The notes under the pieces are model-generated. The model saw only the letters and a program-made list of their open reading frames with translations. It made no database searches and was not told the origin of the DNA. The position numbers and the translations under genes are program-made. From positions 1-14,305 of the forward strand of contig JAPLHL010000048.1 of NCBI GenBank assembly GCA_026389655.1: DNA of 14,305 nucleotides, given 5' to 3'. Each line of letters opens with the position of its first letter. Within the stretch, counting starts at the first letter, position 1. The DNA comes from Chloroflexota bacterium (GTDB lineage Bacteria > Chloroflexota > Dehalococcoidia > GIF9 > UBA5629). Of this stretch, positions 1-6,617 are shown piece by piece.

Positions 1-456
1 CGGCAATATCCCGCTTTCACTGCCGCCCGGGGTTGTCGTGATCCCGAACATCTTGGGTATACTCGGTCCCGTAATATCAGCGTCCAGTATACCAACGTCA
101 TAACCCTGCTTGTTCAACAAAATGGCGGTCAGGCCCGCTACCAGTGATTTCCCTACCCCGCCCTTGCCGCTCATAACGGCGATGATATTCTTGACTTTAT
201 TAAGCGCGACAGGCCTTTTTTCTATAAATACGACTTCGACTTCCGCCTTATTATCCAGGTCTTTAATCACATTGGTGGATTTTTCTTTGACCCAGCTCTG
301 CGCATTCTCATCAAGCGCCGTGGAAGCGAGTGTTACCTTGACTTTGTTGCCGGCAAGTTCCACCGCTTGGATCAAGCCCATGCTGGAGATGTCCCTCTTT
401 AGGCCGGGTATGAGCACATCAGCCAGGGATGCAGTGATTGTTTTTTCGGTTATCAA
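1..456 (-). CDS. Mrp/ApbC-family P-loop ATPase, N-terminal part (cut by window edge)
   Basis: The first 152 residues are visible; the C-terminus lies beyond the left edge. Residues 93-104 read [12 protein letters not shown], the deviant Walker A (KGGVGK) of the Mrp/NBP35/MinD group. It is followed by the family-typical [17 protein letters not shown] (about 122-138), which contains the switch I-like DAD/TGPS block. Residues 1-85 look like a diverged MIP18 (DUF59) domain, the usual N-terminal partner in bacterial Mrp proteins. Family members carry or transfer Fe-S clusters in the cytoplasm. The start is TTG at 456-454: no in-frame ATG or GTG fits better, and a GGAGG lies 6 bases upstream. It is the last visible gene of the minus-strand run after the zinc-ribbon gene, with a 65-base gap. 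The PxCP-type cysteine normally seen in MIP18 domains is absent here. The family call is secure; the exact role is not. Confidence 0.9.
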   Translation of the reverse strand, partial: MITEKTITASLADVLIPGLKRDISSMGLIQAVELAGNKVKVTLASTALDENAQSWVKEKSTNVIKDLDNKAEVEVVFIEKRPVALNKVKNIIAVMSGKGGVGKSLVAGLTAILLNKQGYDVGILDADITGPSIPKMFGITTTPGGSESGILP

Positions 457-462
457 AATATG

Positions 463-467
463 CCTCC
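463..467 (-). promoter_or_regulatory. Ribosome binding site fixing a TTG start
   Basis: On the minus strand GGAGG sits 6 bases before TTG at 456-454. This perfect Shine-Dalgarno core is the main reason for choosing the TTG start for the Mrp-like protein. Confidence 0.75.
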
Positions 468-521
468 GGGGATTTTTATTCTATTGGATAAATGATATAT
501 AAGAACAACTGGCAAATGGTT

Positions 522-1211
522 CTAGACGGAGACCCTGGTGTCATATTCTTCGTTCTCATCGAGGAGCGCTCCGCAATTCAGGCAGTATTTGTCTTGCGCC
601 CTGTTTAGTGCGCCGCATGCTGCACACTTGCTGCCGGAGACTGAAGTACCGGTAGATGCGCCGCAGCTGGTGCAATACCTGGCTGAAGATGGGATGAGTT
701 CCCCGCAAGAAGTGCATTTTAATTCATTGTCTATGCTCACAGTTGGCGCCGGCGCAATTTTAGTGGAAGCCCAATCGGCTATTGGACCGCTGCTGCGGTA
801 TAAAGTTGTGATGAGTATGTAAAGGGGCCAGAGTGCAATAGCCAGGAAGATAACAGGGTACAACCATGCCAGTTGTTTCATAAATGGCCTGATGCTGCCT
901 TCGCACATCACGTAGATTATTACGATAATTGCCAGGGTGATCGCTTCTGAAACGATCGTGGCGGCCTGTGGGTAACCTGGATAATTCGCACGGAGCCTGG
1001 GTATAAAATCCCGCCGGAATATCAGGATAACAGTGACCGCAACCAGCCCGATGATAAGCGAGATAATGGACGTAATGGCTACGGGCAGTCCCGGTATAGT
1101 GATGGCCTTTACCATGGGCAGCTCTGTGAGGATCCCGTTAATTATTACCAGGACGATGAGCTGTACAACTAAACGTAAAACGGAGGCATAAAGCCCTCTG
1201 GTATCAGGCAT
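522..1211 (-). CDS. Four-helix membrane protein with two C-terminal zinc ribbons
   Basis: 229 residues, function unknown. The N-terminal part has four hydrophobic stretches, roughly residues 10-30, 39-66, 83-103 and 112-137. The cytoplasmic-looking C-terminal part carries two zinc ribbons, each CxxC-x10-CxxC: cysteines 166/169/180/183 and 196/199/210/213. This double-zinc-ribbon arrangement (CTSCG...YCTSCG, then CAACG...YCLNCG) is common in membrane proteins of unknown role and is thought to mediate protein contacts. An acidic tail (DENEEYD) follows. It lies 38 bases downstream of the PRC-barrel gene and 65 bases upstream of the Mrp-like gene on the same strand, so the three may be co-transcribed. 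The ATG at 1211 has only a weak purine-rich upstream stretch as ribosome binding site. The coding call is firm; no function can be assigned. Confidence 0.85.
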   Translation of the reverse strand: MPDTRGLYASVLRLVVQLIVLVIINGILTELPMVKAITIPGLPVAITSIISLIIGLVAVTVILIFRRDFIPRLRANYPGYPQAATIVSEAITLAIIVIIYVMCEGSIRPFMKQLAWLYPVIFLAIALWPLYILITTLYRSSGPIADWASTKIAPAPTVSIDNELKCTSCGELIPSSARYCTSCGASTGTSVSGSKCAACGALNRAQDKYCLNCGALLDENEEYDTRVSV

Positions 1212-1249
1212 AACTTTTTCTTAGCGGGTCTTGCATAAACCGACAAAAC

Positions 1250-1486
1250 TCATTTGGATTTTGGGGATGATTTCTTTAGATCGTCTAAATTCAACCTTAT
1301 TATGACCGTATCGCCTACGGTCACTATATCGTCAAGTTTAATTTTATATTTTGTATTAAAGCCCGTGCTGATCACGGCGTACTTTACCTTGCCGGATAGG
1401 ATATCTATGTCAAAATCGGCAATTTTTCCCAGCTTATCTCCATGAGACCCGATGACTTCTTTACCTATTAACTTCTTAGCCAGCAT
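1250..1486 (-). CDS. Small PRC-barrel domain protein
   Basis: 78 residues, essentially one PRC-barrel domain. The N-terminus has the family pattern LIGKEVIGSHGDKLGKIADFDID (about residues 6-28), followed by a beta-rich stretch (GKVKYAVISTGF) and a lysine/serine-rich tail. PRC barrels are small beta-barrels found in RimM (rRNA processing), photosynthetic reaction-centre H subunits and many stand-alone bacterial and archaeal proteins of unknown role. The frame stays open upstream to 1540, but the ATG at 1486 is preferred: AAGGGAGG lies 4 bases before it and the domain begins immediately. It is the first gene of the left minus-strand run and is divergent from holA. A candidate promoter and a 14-bp palindrome lie just upstream. 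The role remains unknown. Confidence 0.85.
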   Translation of the reverse strand: MLAKKLIGKEVIGSHGDKLGKIADFDIDILSGKVKYAVISTGFNTKYKIKLDDIVTVGDTVIIRLNLDDLKKSSPKSK

Positions 1487-1490
1487 ATTT

Positions 1491-1498
1491 CCTCCCTT
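1491..1498 (-). promoter_or_regulatory. Strong ribosome binding site of the PRC-barrel gene
   Basis: AAGGGAGG on the minus strand lies 4 bases before the ATG at 1486. It decides this start over the upstream in-frame TTG at 1540. Confidence 0.8.
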
Positions 1499-1506
1499 CA
1501 GCCGGG

Positions 1507-1520
1507 ATACAGTACTGTAT
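1507..1520. promoter_or_regulatory. 14-bp perfect palindrome, candidate operator
   Basis: ATACAGTACTGTAT equals its own reverse complement over all 14 bases. It starts 11 bases downstream of the candidate minus-strand -10 box (1537-1532) and ends 8 bases before the PRC ribosome binding site, so it would cover about +5 to +18 of the PRC transcript. That is a classic repressor position. No specific regulator is recognised. Confidence 0.45.
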
Positions 1521-1531
1521 TTCTCCACATT

Positions 1532-1558
1532 ATTATACAATTATAGAGAACTTATCAA
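1532..1558 (-). promoter_or_regulatory. Candidate promoter of the PRC-barrel gene
   Basis: On the minus strand TTGATA (1558-1553) and a perfect TATAAT (1537-1532) are separated by 15 bases, shorter than the preferred 17. A second TATAAT lies at 1545-1540 but has no matching -35 element. The AT-rich divergent gap also has to serve holA on the other strand, for which no convincing promoter is seen. Confidence 0.4.
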
Positions 1559-1593
1559 GAAAGCTCGTAAGATATCTTTTAAACCGGAGAAAT

Positions 1594-2601
1594 ATGTTCT
1601 ATATAATACATGGTGATGATAATTACCGTTGCCACCAAACACTATCGGAGATAAAGGCCGGACTGGGCAGTGAAGACCTGATTTCAGTAAACACTACTAT
1701 TCTTGATGGCAGGAAGCTGACCACGAGAGAACTCTTTGATGTATGCAACGTTGTTCCTTTTATGTATCCCAGCCGGCTTGTTATCGTTGAAGGGTTGCTG
1801 AAACGTTTCCAACCGGGGGAGAAACAGGCGCGTTCCAACGGCAATCACGAAAACGGCGAACAGACGGTTAAAGAGTGGCAGGGCATCGCTGAGAATATTA
1901 AGGGAATGCCCCCGACTACCGTGCTGATATTATTTGAGACCGGTCTGGATCCCAGGGCGTCCAATTCGCTTCTCAAAACGTTGTCTCCTCTGGCGGATAA
2001 GGTGTTCCAGCTTAACGAGCTTAAGGGGCGTGAACTTGTATCCTGGATAAAGGACTTCGCCTCCGGAAATAAGGGCAAGATCTCGGCGCCGGCTGTGAAT
2101 TTGCTGGCCGATTATGTCGGCGGGGATTTATGGCTGTTGACCGGTGAGTTGAACAAGCTTATGACCTACTGTGGGGCACGTGAGATAACCGATAAGGATG
2201 TGCGGGAGATAACCAGCTTTGCCCGTGAGGATAATATCTTTGTCCTGGTGGATTCCATATTGGACGGGAAAATAAAGGATGCGCAGGTCATGATGCACAG
2301 GATGCTAAGGTACGGAACTGCGCCTCAACAGATACTGGCCATGATCGAGCGGCAGCTTTCTATCGTATTGAGGGTTAAGGAGCTGAGCCATGATATTCCC
2401 CAGCCGGAGATTAGAGAAAGGCTGGGATTGCACCCCAGGTATCCCCTCGATAAAACATTGAAGCAGGCCCGTAACTTTTCCATCCCCCGCCTACGCAAGG
2501 CTTTTCATTGTCTGCTGGATACAGATGTCGCTATCAAGACCGGCAAATTCGAAGAGGATCTTGCTCTCGATATCATGGTTATCGAACTGTGCAAAAATTA
2601 G
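1594..2601 (+). CDS. holA: DNA polymerase III delta subunit (clamp-loader wrench)
   Basis: 335 residues, the normal size for HolA. The delta subunit opens the beta sliding clamp as part of the clamp-loader complex at the replication fork. It begins MFYIIHGDDNY, the usual N-terminal start (YxxxGxDxY) of the family. The middle contains NSLLKTL, FQLNELKGRELVSWIKDFA and LADYVGGDLWLLTGELNKLM (about residues 165-190), matching the delta pattern in which a helix-rich domain follows the AAA+-like fold. The C-terminal collar domain (about 210-335) includes REDNIFVLVDSILDG, PQQILAMIERQL and the ending DTDVAIKTG...LALDIMVIELC. GGAG lies 4 bases upstream of the ATG. It is divergent from the PRC gene and convergent with kdpE, whose stop is 4 bases away, so it is probably monocistronic. 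Confidence 0.95.
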   Translation: MFYIIHGDDNYRCHQTLSEIKAGLGSEDLISVNTTILDGRKLTTRELFDVCNVVPFMYPSRLVIVEGLLKRFQPGEKQARSNGNHENGEQTVKEWQGIAENIKGMPPTTVLILFETGLDPRASNSLLKTLSPLADKVFQLNELKGRELVSWIKDFASGNKGKISAPAVNLLADYVGGDLWLLTGELNKLMTYCGAREITDKDVREITSFAREDNIFVLVDSILDGKIKDAQVMMHRMLRYGTAPQQILAMIERQLSIVLRVKELSHDIPQPEIRERLGLHPRYPLDKTLKQARNFSIPRLRKAFHCLLDTDVAIKTGKFEEDLALDIMVIELCKN

Positions 2602-2605
2602 TAGC

Positions 2606-3295
2606 CTAAGGTGTTTTTAACCTGTAGCCAACACCCGGTTCTGTGATGATAAATCTTGGGCGGGAAGGATCGGGTTCGATTTTATGGCGAAGGTTGCTGA
2701 CATTGACGTGAAGTATGTGGAACTCCTGCTCATATGCCTTTCCCCATACCTCGCGTAGCAATTGATGATGAGTTAGTACCTTTCCCGCATGGGTTACCAG
2801 CATTTTCAGCAGGTCATATTCGGTTGGCGTCAACTGAATCTCCCGTTCCTCTAATGTCACTACTCTTTTTGACAGGTCCACCACCAGGTCCCCATTCTCG
2901 AAGACCGGTTCGGCCACTGTTTGTGAAGTGCGTCTCAGGTTAGCCCGCAATCTTGCGAGAAGCTCTCCCACGCTGAATGGCTTGGTAAGATAGTCATCTG
3001 CTCCGGCGTCGAGCGCTTTGATCTTGTCACTCTCCGAGCCGCGTACTGACAGTATAATGATCGGGATCTGTGTCCATTGCCGGAACAATACCGTGACATC
3101 AGCTCCGTCCATATCAGGAAGGCCCAGGTCCAGAATGATTATATCGGGTTTATAGTTGGCGGCCGTGGTTAGTGCTTCCAGACCTGAGCTGGCTTCAAAC
3201 ACGGTGTATCCCTGTGATGTAAGTGTTACGCGCAGGAATCGCTTTATGGCCTGCTCGTCGTCCACGACAAGTACGCGGGGGCCGTTGTCAGTCAT
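2606..3295 (-). CDS. kdpE: KdpE response regulator of the Kdp operon
   Basis: 229 residues, OmpR/PhoB class. The receiver domain (about 6-118) has the acidic pair D12/D13, phospho-acceptor D56 (in IILDLGLPDMDG), S83 and K105 (in YLTKPF). The winged-helix domain (about 130-226) includes LTPTEYDLLKMLVTHAGKV and ends with RPRFIITEPGVGYRL, typical of OmpR-type recognition and wing segments. Phosphorylated by KdpD, KdpE activates kdp transcription. It starts 9 bases after the kdpD stop and is the last gene of the operon, so regulator and transporter share a transcript. Its stop faces the holA stop with 4 bases between. The KdpE identity rests on the adjoining kdpD and the whole operon. Confidence 0.96.
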   Translation of the reverse strand: MTDNGPRVLVVDDEQAIKRFLRVTLTSQGYTVFEASSGLEALTTAANYKPDIIILDLGLPDMDGADVTVLFRQWTQIPIIILSVRGSESDKIKALDAGADDYLTKPFSVGELLARLRANLRRTSQTVAEPVFENGDLVVDLSKRVVTLEEREIQLTPTEYDLLKMLVTHAGKVLTHHQLLREVWGKAYEQEFHILHVNVSNLRHKIEPDPSRPRFIITEPGVGYRLKTP

Positions 3296-3304
3296 TTGAC
3301 CGTA

Positions 3305-6004
3305 TTATACTCCCGGCGCTGTTTTCGAAAGAGGCAGTTTTATTCGGATGATCGTGCCACCGCCCGGCCGCCGCTCGGCAACTATTGTTCCACCGTGTGC
3401 TTCCACAATTCCCTTGCAAATTGATAGGCCCAGTCCCGTGCCCGTTATATTGTCTGGTTGCTGTACCCGGAAGAATTTATCGAAAACGCGTTGCAGGTCC
3501 TGTTCGGGGATGCCGACTCCACGGTCTGCTACCTCCAGTTGAACTGTATCGTCGAGCAGTTTTCCTGTTATCTCTATCGTTGCGCTCGGTCCGGAATATT
3601 TCATTGCATTATCCAGCACGTTTACCAGGACCTGTACCATCAGGCCGGAATCAACGGGAACCAGCGGCAGTTTGTCGGGGACCTGTATCCTGATATCCCT
3701 GTCCTTATAGCGGGCGCCTATTTGTTCCAGGGCTGCCCCAACTATGTCCTGGATATCTGACGGCTGAAGCGCAAGTTTCAGCGCGCCGGCTTCGATTTTC
3801 GAGACATCCAGCAGGTTACTTATCAGGCGGTTCAATCTTGCCGCCTCTTCGCTGGCAACCTGGATTAAATTGCTCTTGGCGGAATCGTCTAAATGCATCC
3901 CGCTATCCTGGAGGCTGCTTAATACTCCGATGATAGAAACTAACGGTGTGCGCAGATCATGAGATATGGAATTCAGGAGGGCTGTCTGCAATTTTTGGGA
4001 TGCATCGAGTATCTGGGCCGTATTTGCCGCTTCGGCTAGTTGTACACGCTCGATTGACATAGCCGTCAGGTCGGCAAATGATTTCAGCAGCCTGTCTTGT
4101 TGAACAGTTAATTGAGAATCCGTATCTATCGGCCTTAATCCCAGCACGCCGATGGTGCTCTGTGCAGTGATTAAGGGAAGATAGAATCCTCTGGCGTCGG
4201 GCAATGTATCGGTGTTTCGTCCCGCAGGTTTCTGGTGCTGATAGGACCATGCTGCCACTGCGCTCTCGTTCTCGTCGATTGTAGCGCCCAGGTTGATCGG
4301 GTAAGCCTTGAGGGCGCCTGCGTTGGCTTTTTCGGGCAGAAAGACAATGACATTCTGATCGAACTGCTGTTTTGCTATGTCGATTATGGACTTCAGTGTT
4401 GCGTTCAATCCTATAGTAGCCGATAGTTCTTTATTTAGGGAATATAGTGTGGCCGTTTCGTTTTCCCTGCGCAGTGAAAGCTCATTCTGCTTGCGTATCC
4501 TCGATGTTAAATAGCCGATCACCAGTCCTACACCGAGTAACACGATAAAAGTAAATAGGTACTGGATATCGGAGACGTTGAAGGAAAACACGGGCGAGAT
4601 CAGGAAAAAGTCGAATGCCAGTACACCCAGTACGGATGTTAATATGGAAGGACCCGGTCCGAAATAAACCGCCGATACAACCACGCTCAGGAGGTAAAGC
4701 ATTATCATATTGACCGGGTTCAGGAATGGGTGAATGATAAATCCCACGAAAGTGGAGAAAATCACCATGCCTATGCTTATCAGGTAACCCCGCCATTGCA
4801 CAGGCGGTGCTTTGACCGGCAGGATATTTTGTTCTACCTGTTGTTCCTTCCCTCCCACTATATATACATCTATGAACTTGCTGCCACGGACTATCTGGTT
4901 AGCTACGGATGTGCTTAAGAGATTCCGCAAGTGGACGCGCTGGGGCTTTCCGAGGACTATTTTCGTAATATTGTGCTTGTTGGCATATTCCAGCAAGCTT
5001 CTGGATACAGATAATCCCTGTAGTATTTCCACTCTAGCGCCGAGTTTTTCCGCTAGCCCCATCAGGCTCGTCAGTTGTTCCTGTTCCTTATCGGATAGGC
5101 TGGTGCCGGGAACTTCTACGTATATTGCTGTCCAGCTTGCGTTCAACTGCGAAGCGAGATTACGTGCGGTGCGTATGATTCGGTTGCCCCATCGCCCCGG
5201 GCTTATGCATACAAGGAGGCGTTCTGCCGTCGGCCAGGGCCCTGATATCGTATGGCTTTCCATGTAGTCCTGTACCTGGTCTTCGACGCGGTCTGCCGCT
5301 ACCCTCATGCTGAATTCGCGTAATGCCGAAAGGTTGCCTTTGCGGAAAAAACTGGACACTGCTTGAGCAATTTGTTCCGATACGTAGACCTTGCCTTCTT
5401 TAAGCCTCTGCAGGAGATCGTCAGGCGGCAAATCTATCAGTTCAATTTCTGTGGCCTCGTCGATCACCGTGTCCGGCACGGTTTCCCTTACCCATACACC
5501 GGCTATTCTGGCCACGGAATCACGGAGGCTTTCCAGGTGCTGGATATTGAGGGTGGCATAGACATCTATCCCGGCCTCCAGTAACTCTTCCACATCCAGG
5601 TATCGCTTGGGATGTCTCGAGCCTGGGGCATTGGTATGCGCCAGCTCATCTACTAGAGCGATACTTGGATGGCGGGCAAGTACCGCGTCCAGGTCCATTT
5701 CGGTTACCGTGATGCCGCGGTACTGTATTTCTTTGCGTGGAACTATCTCTAAACCATGAAGCAGGGCTTCCGTCTCAACACGTCCGTGGGTCTCTGCATA
5801 GGCTACCACAAGATCGGTATCGTTTTTTAGACGCTGGGCGGCCTCCAGCATGGTGTAGGTCTTTCCTACACCCGCAGCATAACCAAGAAATATCTTGAGC
5901 TTTCCGCGTCCTATCCCTGCCTCTTCTTTTTTTATCCGAGCCAGTAGCTCGTCAGGACTCTGACGGTTATATTGTTCTTCCCTTCCGCTCATATTCGCAT
6001 TCAT
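3305..6004 (-). CDS. kdpD: KdpD osmosensitive K+ channel histidine kinase
   Basis: 899 residues, full length (about 890-900 is usual). In order: the KdpD N-terminal domain (about 20-230) with Walker A GYAAGVGKT (41-49) and Walker B-like ALVDELAHTN (116-125); a universal-stress-protein domain (about 260-385); four membrane helices of the DUF4118 type (about 405-425, 430-448, 453-475, 482-501); a GAF-like domain (about 520-660); the dimerisation/phospho-acceptor domain with H682 in SISHDLRTPL; and an ATPase domain with N box LDNAMKYS (797-804), G1 DRGVGIPE (827-834) and G2 GTGLGL (855-860). It senses low K+ or osmotic stress at the membrane and phosphorylates KdpE. It starts 18 bases after kdpC. 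The ATG at 6004 has only a weak ribosome binding site, and an in-frame ATG four codons later is possible. All catalytic motifs are intact. Confidence 0.97.
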   Translation of the reverse strand: MNANMSGREEQYNRQSPDELLARIKKEEAGIGRGKLKIFLGYAAGVGKTYTMLEAAQRLKNDTDLVVAYAETHGRVETEALLHGLEIVPRKEIQYRGITVTEMDLDAVLARHPSIALVDELAHTNAPGSRHPKRYLDVEELLEAGIDVYATLNIQHLESLRDSVARIAGVWVRETVPDTVIDEATEIELIDLPPDDLLQRLKEGKVYVSEQIAQAVSSFFRKGNLSALREFSMRVAADRVEDQVQDYMESHTISGPWPTAERLLVCISPGRWGNRIIRTARNLASQLNASWTAIYVEVPGTSLSDKEQEQLTSLMGLAEKLGARVEILQGLSVSRSLLEYANKHNITKIVLGKPQRVHLRNLLSTSVANQIVRGSKFIDVYIVGGKEQQVEQNILPVKAPPVQWRGYLISIGMVIFSTFVGFIIHPFLNPVNMIMLYLLSVVVSAVYFGPGPSILTSVLGVLAFDFFLISPVFSFNVSDIQYLFTFIVLLGVGLVIGYLTSRIRKQNELSLRRENETATLYSLNKELSATIGLNATLKSIIDIAKQQFDQNVIVFLPEKANAGALKAYPINLGATIDENESAVAAWSYQHQKPAGRNTDTLPDARGFYLPLITAQSTIGVLGLRPIDTDSQLTVQQDRLLKSFADLTAMSIERVQLAEAANTAQILDASQKLQTALLNSISHDLRTPLVSIIGVLSSLQDSGMHLDDSAKSNLIQVASEEAARLNRLISNLLDVSKIEAGALKLALQPSDIQDIVGAALEQIGARYKDRDIRIQVPDKLPLVPVDSGLMVQVLVNVLDNAMKYSGPSATIEITGKLLDDTVQLEVADRGVGIPEQDLQRVFDKFFRVQQPDNITGTGLGLSICKGIVEAHGGTIVAERRPGGGTIIRIKLPLSKTAPGV

Positions 6005-6022
6005 TCTACCGCTGCCGGGCTG

Positions 6023-6595
6023 CTAAAGTATATTGTCCAGTGCAAGGTTCAGCAGCAACACATTTACCCTGGGCTCTCCCAGGATTCCGAGTTGACGTCC
6101 CTCCGTAGCCCCCCTTATCAGCGGCAGGATTTTTTCCTCTGGAGTCCCGCGATATTTGGCCACCCTGTGTGATTGATACATTGCGGCGGCCAGGCTGATA
6201 TGAGGGTCGAGCCCGCTGCCGGAGTAAGTAACCAGGTCTACGGGTATGGGGAGTGTATTATCGGGGTCGTATGATCTTAAAGCTTCGATGCGTGCCTCAA
6301 TCCCATCCCGTAATGCCGGATTCAGCGGGCCATAATTGGAACCGGATGAGGCTGAGGCGTTGTAAGGGGAAGGGGCAGTTGCTGACGGCCTTCCCCAGAA
6401 ATATTTGGGATTGCTGAACTGCTGCCCTATTAAATATGAGCCATAGTTCTTACTGTCTTTGATGATGAAGCTGCCGTTTGCCTGGTTGTTGAAAACCAGT
6501 TGTGCTATCCCTGTCACCAGCAGTGGATAAATAATACCGGTTATCACTGTGAATACAGCCAGTATAACTAGGGCGCTTCTAAGTTGATGTTGCAT
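6023..6595 (-). CDS. kdpC: KdpC, K+-transporting ATPase subunit C
   Basis: 190 residues, the usual length. One N-terminal membrane helix (about 8-34) is followed by an extracytoplasmic domain carrying the family signatures: GSYLIGQQFSNPKYFWGRPSAT in pieces (52-73), YNASASSGSNYGPLNP (78-93), VTYSGSGLDPHIS (122-134) and QSHRVAKYRG (141-150). KdpC stabilises the KdpFABC complex and aids ATP and K+ affinity of the pump. It lies 22 bases after kdpB and 18 before kdpD in the operon. Confidence 0.97.
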   Translation of the reverse strand: MQHQLRSALVILAVFTVITGIIYPLLVTGIAQLVFNNQANGSFIIKDSKNYGSYLIGQQFSNPKYFWGRPSATAPSPYNASASSGSNYGPLNPALRDGIEARIEALRSYDPDNTLPIPVDLVTYSGSGLDPHISLAAAMYQSHRVAKYRGTPEEKILPLIRGATEGRQLGILGEPRVNVLLLNLALDNIL

Positions 6596-6617
6596 GGTAA
6601 CTTATCTCACTCCCATA

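Noticed and set aside
110..502. 130-codon plus-strand ORF at the left edge
   Set aside because: It is antisense to the Mrp-like gene, whose minus-strand frame contains the P-loop and family motifs. The plus-strand product resembles no family.
1250..1540. Longer 96-residue version of the PRC-barrel protein from TTG 1540
   Set aside because: It would run through the candidate -10 box and palindrome, and has no ribosome binding site, while the ATG at 1486 has AAGGGAGG.
2610..2635. GGTGTT...AACACC inverted repeat as a kdpE/holA terminator
   Set aside because: The stem is only 6 bp with a 14-base loop, lies inside kdpE coding sequence and has no suitable T-run after it.
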